NCBI GenBank assembly: GCA_902794535.1
Contig: CADBHQ010000006.1
Coordinates: forward strand, 62,001-126,000
Direction: 5' to 3'
DNA length: 64,000 bases
Source: Fibrobacter succinogenes
Lineage (GTDB): Bacteria > Fibrobacterota > Fibrobacteria > Fibrobacterales > Fibrobacteraceae
The notes under the pieces are model-generated. The model saw only the letters and a list, made by a program, of their open reading frames with translations. It had not been told where the DNA came from and did not search any database. Both the position numbers and the translations under genes were made by a program. Shown here piece by piece: positions 35,030 through 43,235 of this stretch; the stretch's first letter is position 1; each line of letters opens with the position of its first letter.

Positions 35030-36392
35030 GTTCCTGTACATCCTACTTTGCACGTTGCCACTTCTACTAGTATCTTGCGGCGACGAACACTTGGTCGACA
35101 AAAACTACTCCAAGCTTTCACAGTATGTCTATGTGGCCCCCGATGGATTCAACGGCGAGGTTTCTAAATACTACGAACCGATTGAAGAACTCTATGTAGA
35201 ACAGGGGCAATCCGTCAAATTTTTCGCTGGTTATTCTAATGGCCACGGAGTTTTCACCGACGAGACATTGCAGCGCTATTACAACGGTCTTCTCTGGAAA
35301 ATTGGCGACAACGCGTTCAATCTGAATTCATTCCGTTACACATTCAATACTTCCGGGGAATTCGATTGTTCGCTTGAAACGACCGATTTATTTGGCGACA
35401 CTTTGCGCAACAATTTTAAAGTCTACGTGAATGCCCCCAATAGCATTTCCCTTGACTTTCCGTACAATGGATACAATCAAGCCGATCCTTCCGACGACCA
35501 GAATTTGCCGCTCCGTTGGTCGGTTACGGGAATCGATCCCTGGGAAACCGCACGCTGCCAAGTTTTCATATCCTATGATCAGGATTCCGTTTGGGAATCC
35601 CCGCTTGGGACAACTGATTGTAAGTCAGAAGCCACTTTGAGAGGTTCTCTTGTAGAATCGTACGATTCGCTCTTACAGCAGGCAATTAGCCTGTACGACA
35701 GTTCATTCACCCTGTATTGGGGAATCAAAATGCGTGTCAGGAGCGAAAGCGGCCGCGAATACCGAGATTCCACCGATATATTCCATTTCTCAACCAAAAT
35801 TTTAAATAAGACTTCGACACTCAAAATTCCCGTTGTATACGAACGTTACAGGGACAATTCCATTCTGCAAACAGTCGTCTACTTAATTGCAAATAACGGA
35901 GACACCTTACAAACAATTACCAACAGCGACAGGTCTAGCACGCTTGAAGCCAAAGCCGAGCCCCAAATCGGTCTTAAAGTTTTGTTGACCGAGAACTACC
36001 GCAAGGAATACACAAGCGAAAGTCTTATCGTCGATATTCCCGCCTACACGGTGCTCACTTTGGACACAATCGTTCTGAAAGATGTCATTCCCCCTCAAAT
36101 TTCCGCTTACCGCGACTCCATCCGTTTTTCGGACAATATCTATTTCTTCCTCTACGACGACGGTTCAGGAATCAATGTGAACCAATTGAAGGTCCTGGTC
36201 GACTTCGACACCATGCAGGTCAATTATCAAGCGCCCTACCTTTCATTCTACACCCGTTGTCCCAACAAATGCAAAATAGAGATTTCGGGAGAAGACTACG
36301 CCCGCAACAGGCTCCCGAACGTATATTGGTTTATCGAAAACAAGTATACCTATCAATATATTTCGGGACCATTCCCGAACGAGGAGTTCTAA
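35022..36392 (+). CDS. Envelope lipoprotein, third of three paralogs
   Basis: A 456-residue lipoprotein (signal ending LVSC). It repeats the module plan of its upstream paralog: a PKD-like part ending TDLFGDTLRNNFKVYV, a second module with LPLRWSVTGIDPWE, a regulatory-like middle part, and an Ig-like end beginning DVIPPQISAYRDSIRF. It starts with GTG at 35022, with GGAGG seven bases before it, overlapping the previous stop. The next gene's ATG follows its stop codon directly. Function unknown. Confidence 0.75.
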   Translation: MNKFLYILLCTLPLLLVSCGDEHLVDKNYSKLSQYVYVAPDGFNGEVSKYYEPIEELYVEQGQSVKFFAGYSNGHGVFTDETLQRYYNGLLWKIGDNAFNLNSFRYTFNTSGEFDCSLETTDLFGDTLRNNFKVYVNAPNSISLDFPYNGYNQADPSDDQNLPLRWSVTGIDPWETARCQVFISYDQDSVWESPLGTTDCKSEATLRGSLVESYDSLLQQAISLYDSSFTLYWGIKMRVRSESGREYRDSTDIFHFSTKILNKTSTLKIPVVYERYRDNSILQTVVYLIANNGDTLQTITNSDRSSTLEAKAEPQIGLKVLLTENYRKEYTSESLIVDIPAYTVLTLDTIVLKDVIPPQISAYRDSIRFSDNIYFFLYDDGSGINVNQLKVLVDFDTMQVNYQAPYLSFYTRCPNKCKIEISGEDYARNRLPNVYWFIENKYTYQYISGPFPNEEF

Positions 36393-37016
36393 ATGACTAA
36401 AATATTTACGATACTCCTTTGTTCTCTCTTGAGTTTTGCCTTTGCAGAATCAAAAGTTCTGCACGTATCCACTATTCCCAGCAAGGTCGATATCTATGTC
36501 GGCGAAGTAACCCCGGATCATTCAAAGAATCCGGCCTATGTTTCTCCTGCATTCGTAAACATTCCTGCCGACGATTCCTTGGCAAACGAAATCTTGATTT
36601 CTCTGTTCAATCCGGGATTTACAGATACAACTCTCAGAGTCAAGCTTTCTGCAAAGGACACCTCGTACATAATCGTTTCGCAACAGCCCATTCTCGACGA
36701 CGAATTCCTACAAAAACAACAGTCCGAACTGTCTAAGCGCAAGCGGGCCAATTTTGGAAAGGGGCTCATGCAGTTTTCGATTATACCATTCGCCGTAGGG
36801 CTTGTGTCTAGCGCAATCACCTACTACGAAATCGATCAAGCGAAAGACTACAAGAAAACATTGAAAAAGACTTCTATCGACACAGACCGCTATCAAGATA
36901 CTCGTGAAAACTTTATGGATTCCCGTCACAAGGCAAAAATCGCCAAAGGCGTCACCTACGCCGGATTTCTTTCGGGAGCAGCATTACTTTCAATCGGATT
37001 CATTTTATCATTCTAG
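36393..37016 (+). CDS. Exported PEGA-like protein with C-terminal membrane hairpin
   Basis: A 207-residue protein. A signal peptide (MTKIFTILLCSLLSFAFAES) precedes a PEGA-like beta domain (VLHVSTIPSKVDIYV to VKLSAKDTSYIIV), a basic stretch (SELSKRKRANF) and two hydrophobic segments (IIPFAVGLVSSAITYY and AGFLSGAALLSIGFIL) separated by a charged loop. It ends GFILSF. The same end structure is found in the next gene (GFILTF). The ribosome binding site GAGGAG is good. PEGA domains are thought to bind cell-wall or surface structures. The function is unknown. Confidence 0.75.
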   Translation: MTKIFTILLCSLLSFAFAESKVLHVSTIPSKVDIYVGEVTPDHSKNPAYVSPAFVNIPADDSLANEILISLFNPGFTDTTLRVKLSAKDTSYIIVSQQPILDDEFLQKQQSELSKRKRANFGKGLMQFSIIPFAVGLVSSAITYYEIDQAKDYKKTLKKTSIDTDRYQDTRENFMDSRHKAKIAKGVTYAGFLSGAALLSIGFILSF

Positions 37017-37022
37017 GGTTTT

Positions 37023-38621
37023 ATGAAAAAGATTCTACTGACATTTGCAATCCTCTGGATTAGCGCCGCTTGGGCAGGAGAAGAACTTTCTTCTGATTCT
37101 CTCGGAATTCCAAGCCACGTAGAACTCGTGACAGGGACCAAGCAAGACGCACAATTCCTAGGTGTTAAAGACGACACCGTGAGCCTCGGGGGAAACATCC
37201 AAGGCAAGTTCACCGTCATTCGCATTCCCAAGAACCGCTTCAAGAGCATTGTCGACAACAACGGCAACGATCTCTTGAATCAGCCCCAAGACGCCCCCGC
37301 AGAGGAAAGCGTCCAAGACTCCGTCGTGCAAGATTCGACAACTCAAGACACAACTATTCAAGATTCAATCGTTCAAGATTCTACGCAACACGATTCTACC
37401 GCCGTCGAGCATTCTATTGAAACTCCGGTCGAAAGCCAGCATATCTTTGTTTCATTCGAACGCCGCAATTCCGAATCTACGCTTGCCGAACAACTTGAAA
37501 ACTTGATTATTCGCTTGCTCAAGGAATCAGGAACACCTATTACCTTTGTCAACCGCCAAGAATTCAACTTCTGCAACGACGCTCTCTGCATCAAGGACTT
37601 CTTGAAGACTCATGGAGCAGCATCTACCTACGTTGGACGGATTACCTCGGCAAGGACTCCGGACTCGGTCGCCGTGCAAATGACCCACTATCTACTCGAC
37701 GATTCCACCAAGGCCATCGCCCACACCGCACAAATAAACTTGTCTGCAATCAAGGCTTTGAGCGACGCTCTTTCTAAGGACAAGCTCCATCGATTCGTTC
37801 TTCTACTCCAAGGCGAACAGGTTCCGGTCGAAACGAGAAGCGACATCAGTTATGTACGCATAGAAACCAATCCCGAAGGCGCAAACATTGCCACCAAAGA
37901 AAGCGAAGACATCTGCAAGAGCCCTTGCACATTCGCAATCAATGATACCGGCAAGACAGAAATCTACGCCTATTGGAATGTAGACCGTCAGCTGTGGGGC
38001 GCAAGAACGCTGGTCAAGCCAATCCCCGGCGACACGGCAAAGCTGTCGCTAAAACTCAAACGTGTAAAGCCGGAGCTTCTAATTCGCTCTAAGCCCGAAG
38101 GTGCCTACATTTTTGGCGGATCATCCCCACTCACCAAGAGTTCAAAACCCATAGGCCTTACCCCCAGCAAGCATCCGATTTACGAGCCGGGGCTTTCGAC
38201 CATTCAGCTCCGTAAGGAAGGATTCAGGGACACCATGGTTACCGTATTCACCTCGCCCACCGAGCTCACCGATGTCGATATCAAGCTCACCCCCATTACC
38301 AACAAGCAAGAACAGATTGCTCAGCAGGAATGGCTACACGAGCGCAAGAAAAACTTCGTGGGCAAGACCCTGATGGGGTCTTCGATAGCCCCCATTCTGT
38401 TAGGAACGCTCTTTATTTATCTGGCAAACCTCGATTATGAAGACGCCGACAAGATAAAGCAGGACCTGGACCGCCCGGTAGCCGGTGGCGAAAATTACCA
38501 GGCCAGGGTGTCCGAAAACAAGAATTATGTCGATAAAGGCGACCAAAAGATGATTATAGGAGGCTCTTTACTAGGAGCCGGATTCGTCTTATTGGGCGTC
38601 GGATTCATTTTAACCTTCTAA
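37023..38621 (+). CDS. Exported PEGA-domain protein with Gln-Asp-Ser repeats
   Basis: A 532-residue protein. Signal peptide (MKKILLTFAILWISAAWAG), then a small domain with HVELVTGTKQDAQFLGV. Next comes a repeat of five-residue units of the type xxQDS from about residue 97 to 124 (15-base DNA repeats). An alpha-beta domain follows (about 145-270). Two PEGA modules follow (VRIETNPEGANIATK and LLIRSKPEGAYIFGG). The end is a membrane hairpin with LMGSSIAPILLGTLFIYLA and SLLGAGFVLLGVGFILTF, as in the preceding gene. AGGG before the ATG. Likely an envelope-spanning assembly component; the exact role is unknown. Confidence 0.75.
   Translation: MKKILLTFAILWISAAWAGEELSSDSLGIPSHVELVTGTKQDAQFLGVKDDTVSLGGNIQGKFTVIRIPKNRFKSIVDNNGNDLLNQPQDAPAEESVQDSVVQDSTTQDTTIQDSIVQDSTQHDSTAVEHSIETPVESQHIFVSFERRNSESTLAEQLENLIIRLLKESGTPITFVNRQEFNFCNDALCIKDFLKTHGAASTYVGRITSARTPDSVAVQMTHYLLDDSTKAIAHTAQINLSAIKALSDALSKDKLHRFVLLLQGEQVPVETRSDISYVRIETNPEGANIATKESEDICKSPCTFAINDTGKTEIYAYWNVDRQLWGARTLVKPIPGDTAKLSLKLKRVKPELLIRSKPEGAYIFGGSSPLTKSSKPIGLTPSKHPIYEPGLSTIQLRKEGFRDTMVTVFTSPTELTDVDIKLTPITNKQEQIAQQEWLHERKKNFVGKTLMGSSIAPILLGTLFIYLANLDYEDADKIKQDLDRPVAGGENYQARVSENKNYVDKGDQKMIIGGSLLGAGFVLLGVGFILTF
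37309..37395 (+). repeat. 15-base tandem repeats encoding xxQDS units
   Basis: Six degenerate 15-base units in the PEGA-domain gene (GTCGTGCAAGATTCG-like), each encoding a Gln-Asp-Ser or Gln-Asp-Thr core. The number of units could vary between strains. Confidence 0.6.
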
Positions 38622-38703
38622 AATAGGACCAAAAGTACTAAAAAGAGCGTTTTATTTACTTTTTTTTATCCATAACCCCAAATGAAAAATTAAATTTAGA
38701 CTG

Positions 38704-40341
38704 ATGCGTAAACTGTTATTAGCACTGACATTCTTTGCTGCGGCTACACAAGCTGCAGATTTTGAACGAATCAACTGGCGTACTCAGCTGTACTTACAGG
38801 GTGAGCCCGCTTTTATGAGTTTTAAGGCCGACAAGAAGAATACCCTTCTGAATGACGGTATCGATAAGGACGTTCTTACCGTACCGGTTTCGCTCGGTGC
38901 CCTTTGGTCGCCCTTAATCACACCTTTCTGGAAAGCCGATATTCCGTTCACCCTTTGGCTCGGTGTCGAAGTGAACGGAGTCCAGTTCGGAACCATTGAA
39001 GACAGTCCGGAATATACCTTCACGGATTCTGAAACCGGAAAGAAAAACACGAAGAGCCCGCACAACGACGAAGAACTCTGGTTCATGGGCTACGCCCCGT
39101 CCGCCTTGGCTGGTTTCACCTTCAACCTGGGTGGTGACTTTGACCTGCGCGTGCTCGGTGGCTTCGGCTTCCAGTTCTTCTCGTTCTACGACGACTACGC
39201 CGGCAATACCAAGTCCCATACCGAAATTCTCAAGACAGGCTTTGTGTCCAGCGCCTTGGAATATCGCATTGGCGAACTGTTCCAGGATGTCGACTTCAAG
39301 ATTGGCATCAATGTCCGTAAAGACTTCTTGCCTTATGAAAATGTGAAGGCCCGCAACGAAGACAAGAGCGTAAGCCCCTCGCCGTACTCCGACCTCCAGT
39401 TCGACAAGATCGAATACAAGTGGCCCGTACGCGTAGGCTTGGAACTCTCGCTTGACTTCGGCCGCGAAAGCCGCCGTGACCGCCGTATGCGCTACGCCCT
39501 GCATGACCGCGACGACGTGCTCCGCAAGTACAGCGAAGTCAAGGACACGCTGTCCGACTGGGATTGCATGGCCATTGAACGCGACTACCGCTTCTACCTC
39601 GACGAAAATGGTGAACTTCCGGATATGACCGAAGCCTACACCCGTACGCAGTTCGCCGACGTTCTTGAAAGCTTCCTCGCCTTCTGCCACCCGGCAGACC
39701 TCGCTACCAAGGAAAAGCTTTACGCATCTCTCGACAGCGGCAAGATTCAGCTCAAGGAATACCAGAGCGCACAGGAAGATTCCCGTTTCGACCAGGTCAT
39801 GTCGTCCAACGATCCTGAAATGCTCGAAATGTTCTTGCTGTACTACCCCGATTCTCCGCGCAGACCTGAAGTCGAAGCCAAGCTTCGTTCTCTCAGCGAA
39901 TACGACAAGTTCCGCGCCATTCAGGCACAGAACACTTTCAAGGCTTACCTCACCTACTTGAACGACAATCCGAACGGTGCATTCCGCGACGAAGCTGAAG
40001 CAGGCATCTTCGAACTGGTCAAGAGCGGCAACCGCCTCAAGGACTACGAAATCTACCTGAAGCGTTTCCCGGACGGCAAGTACGTGGAAGAAGCCAAGGC
40101 CGCTCTCAAGAAAGGCAATGCAGCTCCTGAAGAACAGTCTATCATTGAATATCAGACTGGCGAAACCTACAGCGAACCGGAACAGCCGGCTGTAGTCGAA
40201 GAAGCAACCTCTGACGAAGCTGTTGAAGACGCCGAAGAAGAAGAGGAAGATGTAAAGCCCGCCAAGAACAAGAAGGGCAAGAAGGCTAACAAGAAGGCTA
40301 AGAAAGCAAACAAGAAGCCCGCCAAGAAGAAAAAGAAATAA
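38704..40341 (+). CDS. Probable outer-membrane barrel protein with fl..yP repeats and Lys-rich tail
   Basis: A 545-residue exported protein. Signal peptide (MRKLLLALTFFAAATQAAD), then about 240 residues of alternating, aromatic-rich beta strands (TFNLGGDFDLRVLGGFGFQF, ALEYRIGELFQDVDFKIGI) that read as an outer-membrane barrel. A helical part follows (about 280-470) with three or four units like FLLYYPDSPRRPEVEAKLRS and YLKRFPDGKYVEEAKAALKK. The tail is acidic, then almost pure Lys/Ala/Asn. No clear ribosome binding site. It lies 82 bases after the PEGA gene and before a strong terminator, and is the last member of the locus. The function is unknown. Confidence 0.7.
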   Translation: MRKLLLALTFFAAATQAADFERINWRTQLYLQGEPAFMSFKADKKNTLLNDGIDKDVLTVPVSLGALWSPLITPFWKADIPFTLWLGVEVNGVQFGTIEDSPEYTFTDSETGKKNTKSPHNDEELWFMGYAPSALAGFTFNLGGDFDLRVLGGFGFQFFSFYDDYAGNTKSHTEILKTGFVSSALEYRIGELFQDVDFKIGINVRKDFLPYENVKARNEDKSVSPSPYSDLQFDKIEYKWPVRVGLELSLDFGRESRRDRRMRYALHDRDDVLRKYSEVKDTLSDWDCMAIERDYRFYLDENGELPDMTEAYTRTQFADVLESFLAFCHPADLATKEKLYASLDSGKIQLKEYQSAQEDSRFDQVMSSNDPEMLEMFLLYYPDSPRRPEVEAKLRSLSEYDKFRAIQAQNTFKAYLTYLNDNPNGAFRDEAEAGIFELVKSGNRLKDYEIYLKRFPDGKYVEEAKAALKKGNAAPEEQSIIEYQTGETYSEPEQPAVVEEATSDEAVEDAEEEEEDVKPAKNKKGKKANKKAKKANKKPAKKKKK

Positions 40342-40364
40342 CGTCTTCTTTAAATTATTTAATT

Positions 40365-40393
40365 AGACCTGGCTCAACGCCAGGTCTTTTTTT
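40365..40393 (+). terminator. Rho-independent terminator of the lipoprotein/PEGA/barrel locus
   Basis: AGACCTGGC (40365-40373), TCAAC loop, GCCAGGTCT (40379-40387), followed by a run of T to 40393. It is the strongest terminator on the plus strand of the window. Confidence 0.92.
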
Positions 40394-40441
40394 GATTCTT
40401 GTTTATGCGAATTAGCGTTGGCCAAGGATGGGGAGGGTGCA

Positions 40442-40488
40442 GGGAGGGGCCCGTGCGGCCTTCGCAACTCCGAGCTGGGGCCCCTCCC
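40442..40488 (+). promoter_or_regulatory. Perfect 11-base GC-rich inverted repeat upstream of dedA
   Basis: GGGAGGGGCCC (40442-40452) and GGGCCCCTCCC (40478-40488) can form an 11-base-pair stem around a 25-base loop that itself contains GCG and CGC arms. It ends 22 bases before the DedA ATG, in the 5' leader or promoter. There is no T-run, so it is not a terminator. Translation control or a repeat element are both possible. Confidence 0.5.
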
Positions 40489-40510
40489 GCATAAATTCTA
40501 TATTTACATT

Positions 40511-41242
40511 ATGAACAAAAAGATTCTACTTTTCGCATTTATTACTTTATTCACAATCACTGCTTTTGCAGCCCCCGACGCAGCAGACTCGCTTTCTCAA
40601 GCAACAACGGCAACAGCCAAGCCCGCAGGGATTTACACTCAAATCATCGACTGGTACAATGCGCACTTGAACTATTGGTCCATCGCACTCTTGATGGCCA
40701 TCGAAAGTTCTTTCATTCCGTTCCCGTCGGAACTGGTGGTACCGCCGGCCGCCTACAAGGCCCTGCAGCCGGATTCTGGACTCAGCATCGTGCTGATCGT
40801 GGTGGCAGCCAGCATGGGCGCCCTCGTTGGAGCCTACATCAACTACTTCTTGGCCAAGTTCCTTGGCCGTCCAATCATCTACAAGTTCGCTGACAGCCGT
40901 CTCGGACATTTCCTGCTGCTCGATACCCAGAAGCTTGAAAAGGCCGAAAACTATTTCCGCGAACACGGCGCCATCTCAACCTTCGTGGGCCGTCTGATTA
41001 CCGTCATTCGCCAGTTGATTTCGATCCCTGCTGGCATCGCCAACATGAAGCTATTGCCCTTTACGCTTTACACCTTCTTGGGAGCCACCATCTGGAACTG
41101 CGTACTCGCAGGTCTTGGCTACCTCGCCCATGGCCAGAAGGATATTATCGAGAAGTACAATTCCGAACTAGCAATCGCACTACTCGCCTTTGGCGCCCTC
41201 TTCATCGGCTACATGGTCTGGAACGCAGTCAAAAAGAAATAA
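40511..41242 (+). CDS. DedA-family membrane protein
   Basis: A 243-residue protein of the DedA/SNARE-associated family, involved in lipid flipping or envelope homeostasis. The conserved parts are FIPFPSELVVPPAA, GALVGAYINYFLAKFLGRP and the FVGRLITVIRQLISIPAGIANM motif with the typical Arg. About five membrane segments are seen. Unusually, a signal-like N-terminus (MNKKILLFAFITLFTITAFAA) and a short Ser/Thr/Ala linker precede the usual first segment. The start at 40511 is preferred because the longer frame begins within the inverted repeat; a ribosome binding site is not obvious. Confidence 0.88.
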   Translation: MNKKILLFAFITLFTITAFAAPDAADSLSQATTATAKPAGIYTQIIDWYNAHLNYWSIALLMAIESSFIPFPSELVVPPAAYKALQPDSGLSIVLIVVAASMGALVGAYINYFLAKFLGRPIIYKFADSRLGHFLLLDTQKLEKAENYFREHGAISTFVGRLITVIRQLISIPAGIANMKLLPFTLYTFLGATIWNCVLAGLGYLAHGQKDIIEKYNSELAIALLAFGALFIGYMVWNAVKKK

Positions 41243-41293
41243 ACGTGAGATGAGAAATTAAAGACGTTAGGCAGGGGATAATATTGAAAAGAA

Positions 41294-41324
41294 AAGAGGC
41301 TTCCTTGTAGGAAGTCTCTTTTTT
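41294..41324 (+). terminator. Terminator after dedA, likely bidirectional
   Basis: AAGAGGCTTCC (41294-41304), TTGTA loop, GGAAGTCTCTT (41310-41320) with one G-T pair, then TTTT. On the minus strand the stem is also followed by TTTTCTTTTC, so it may serve the convergent FISUMP gene too. Confidence 0.8.
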
Positions 41325-41394
41325 ATTGGCATAGAAAAGCTCCCCGCCGGCATAGTGCAGGGAATTCTTTTAAAACTTTCAGCAAAACAATAAC

Positions 41395-42552
41395 TTATTT
41401 GTCATTTTTTACGCAACGAACTGAAAATGAATAAACCTTAGCGTGATTAGTCAAGTATCCAACATCCGCAGAATTGGACAAATACATAGAATTCGCATGG
41501 CCATCATCCAATTCAGAGGCACTCCAGAAATAACCTTCCTCACCTGCATGAAGGAATGAGTCATCATTACTCTTGAAGCCTCCAGGAAGTCCTGTAAATC
41601 CAGATGAATTATCACCACTTCCGTCATCATCCCAGCCTTCAGCAGACTTCAGCTTTTTACCTGCTACACTTTGTCCACCCAAAAAAGTAACCAAAGAGGT
41701 AAATTCATCGTTACTCGGCAAATGCCAACCATCTGGACAAATTCCTTGCACAGGAAGAGTCAATTTGCAGTTATGTTCATATCCACAAGTTTCATCAGTC
41801 TTACCAACCGCTGTTGCCCAAGTATAAAGACGACCATATTTTGCACAATTTGCATCCTTGTTATCGTAGCAATAGCTGCCCTTTTCCGTTTTATAATTTA
41901 GATTCTCTGACATCCATACTTTACCATTAATTTTCACATACTTGTATAGTTGATATGTGGTGTCACGAGAAGCGCAAATATCTGTTGAAGGATCAAAAAT
42001 TTTTCCATTGCAGAATTCATACAATTTTGCATCTGCACAGAATTGTTTTTGCGGATCATACGGATTTATTCCACATGTAGCTTTATACAGCGTGGTTTCG
42101 GTGACATTTTCACCTTTACCACAAATAACTTTAACAGACCCATTTCCGTCATCATCAAGCAAACATCCTACACCATCTTCTCCGTTTTTCACAACACCCA
42201 CAGAATCTTTGCCACACAGAACTTTGAAACCCGAGCCATCCGTCAATGTTTCCACAGAACAAGATGTCCCATCATTACCATTTTTTCCATTTTTGCCGTC
42301 AACGCCATCCTTGCCATTCGCACCATTCAATGAAGACCACCCTTCATCGTCACACACAAAGACTTTTGCAGAATCCTTCACATAAATAAGCGAACCTTCT
42401 TCCTCCGAATCACACTTTGGAAGATTTTTAAACTTTTCGACACGTTCTGGGTTTGAATTTTCATATACATTCGTCACATCGTCTCCGCAAGCATTAAAGA
42501 AAATAAGACCTGCGATAGCACATATGCTACATGTACTTTTGTTTATATTCAT
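41395..42552 (-). CDS. FISUMP-domain (Fib_succ_major) lipoprotein with collagen-like segment
   Basis: A 385-residue lipoprotein. The signal ends NAC (GLIFFNACG). A Gly-x-y stretch (GANGKDGVDGKNGKNGNDG) of the collagen-like kind occurs in the N-terminal half. The C-terminal FISUMP domain starts near VKINGKVWMSENLNYKTEKG and has the usual CPDGWHLPSNDEF, GYFWSASE and FSVRCVK motifs. This domain is named after F. succinogenes and typifies the family there; the fold is related to sulfatase-modifying-factor/C-type-lectin-like domains, and binding of ligands is inferred. AAGGA precedes the ATG. An AT-rich region with a C9A10 tract lies about 165 bases upstream. Confidence 0.92.
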   Translation of the reverse strand: MNINKSTCSICAIAGLIFFNACGDDVTNVYENSNPERVEKFKNLPKCDSEEEGSLIYVKDSAKVFVCDDEGWSSLNGANGKDGVDGKNGKNGNDGTSCSVETLTDGSGFKVLCGKDSVGVVKNGEDGVGCLLDDDGNGSVKVICGKGENVTETTLYKATCGINPYDPQKQFCADAKLYEFCNGKIFDPSTDICASRDTTYQLYKYVKINGKVWMSENLNYKTEKGSYCYDNKDANCAKYGRLYTWATAVGKTDETCGYEHNCKLTLPVQGICPDGWHLPSNDEFTSLVTFLGGQSVAGKKLKSAEGWDDDGSGDNSSGFTGLPGGFKSNDDSFLHAGEEGYFWSASELDDGHANSMYLSNSADVGYLTNHAKVYSFSVRCVKNDK

Positions 42553-42716
42553 AAATATCTTTCCTTATTTTTAGTTTATAATAAATATACAAAACATTTG
42601 TACGTTATGAACAAATAAAATCTGTAAAACATTTCACACAACATTACGTTTTAGAACAAACGTCATTTATTTTATAAAAGACAAACAAAGAAAGAGGTCG
42701 AATTTTTAGTTTCGAG

Positions 42717-42735
42717 CCCCCCCCCAAAAAAAAAA
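42717..42735. repeat. Homopolymer tract C9A10
   Basis: Nine C (42717-42725) followed directly by ten A (42726-42735), in a gene-free AT-rich region about 165 bases before the FISUMP start. Such tracts are prone to slippage. Confidence 0.85.
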
Positions 42736-42961
42736 CGTTTAAGATTTTTAACTTATTTTAAAAGCATTCGCCTACTATCATGAATAAATCAACTTCATTT
42801 TTTTACAATCTACAATTATTTTCGACGCATACAAAAAGGTCACTAGCAAGTGTTTTTCGTTTATACAACAACATGGGTCACCTACAAAGGCGGTTCTTAA
42901 TTTATCTAGAATAAAATATCTATATCTTTCAAAATTTTATAAATATCAAAGATAAAAAGTG

Positions 42962-43108
42962 TCTCGCAGGCAAAGCCGACGATTCTTCATATATAAGCTA
43001 GCCCTACAATACTAGCGGTGCGCAAAGGCACGCACGTCAACCAACCACCTGCAAGGGGCCTTACCAGGTCGTCCGAAAACGTGCTTCACTCATCAAACAT
43101 TGACGGAC
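42962..43108. ncRNA. Possible structured RNA or repeat element with five hairpins
   Basis: The 683-base gap 42553-43235 has no convincing gene. Within it lie consecutive stems, starting with a short GGC/GCC (42969-42977). GCTAG pairs with CTAGC (42997-43016), and GTGCG with CGCAC (43018-43035). ACCTG-AAGG pairs with CCTT-CAGGT (43047-43069), and GTCCG with CGGAC (43071-43108). This density of stems is unlike any other gap in the window. The minus strand also carries a 24-codon open frame (MGKNLTVVEVRQ..) ending inside it, and a further 56-codon frame without a proper start near 42790-42960. It could be an RNA gene, a retron-like or other mobile remnant, or a multi-copy repeat. I cannot settle the strand. 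Confidence 0.35.
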
Positions 43109-43161
43109 CTCAACAACTGTCAAATTTTTTCCCATGACCGCCAAAAGGCTTTTATCAACCT

Positions 43162-43219
43162 ACCGACGTAGCCGGTCGGTTTCTTTATAAAAGAAAAGCT
43201 CCCCGAAGGGAGCTTTTTT
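43162..43219. terminator. Two adjacent hairpins, terminator-like
   Basis: ACCGAC (43162-43167) pairs with GTCGGT (43175-43180), followed by TTCTTTAT. AAAAGCTCCC (43194-43203), CGAA loop, GGGAGCTTTT (43208-43217) is a perfect ten-base stem with a T-run on the plus strand and TTTTCTTTTAT on the minus. The second should terminate the lipoprotein gene on the minus strand (17 bases past its stop) and would also end any plus-strand RNA from the gap. Confidence 0.75.
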
Positions 43220-43235
43220 AAAATTTAGATAGAAA

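Noticed and set aside
43047..43108. Signal recognition particle RNA or RNase P RNA
   Set aside because: TTACCAGGTCGTCCG loosely resembles the SRP RNA core, but the GGAAGGAAGCAG-like loop is missing. RNase P landmarks (GAGGAAAGTCC and ACAGAA) are absent too.
42553..43235. Diversity-generating retroelement or retron
   Set aside because: FISUMP folds are related to known variable-protein folds and the hairpins recall msr-msd RNA. But no reverse transcriptase gene lies in the window and I saw no near-repeat of the FISUMP 3' end in this gap, so I keep it only as a possibility under the hairpin finding.
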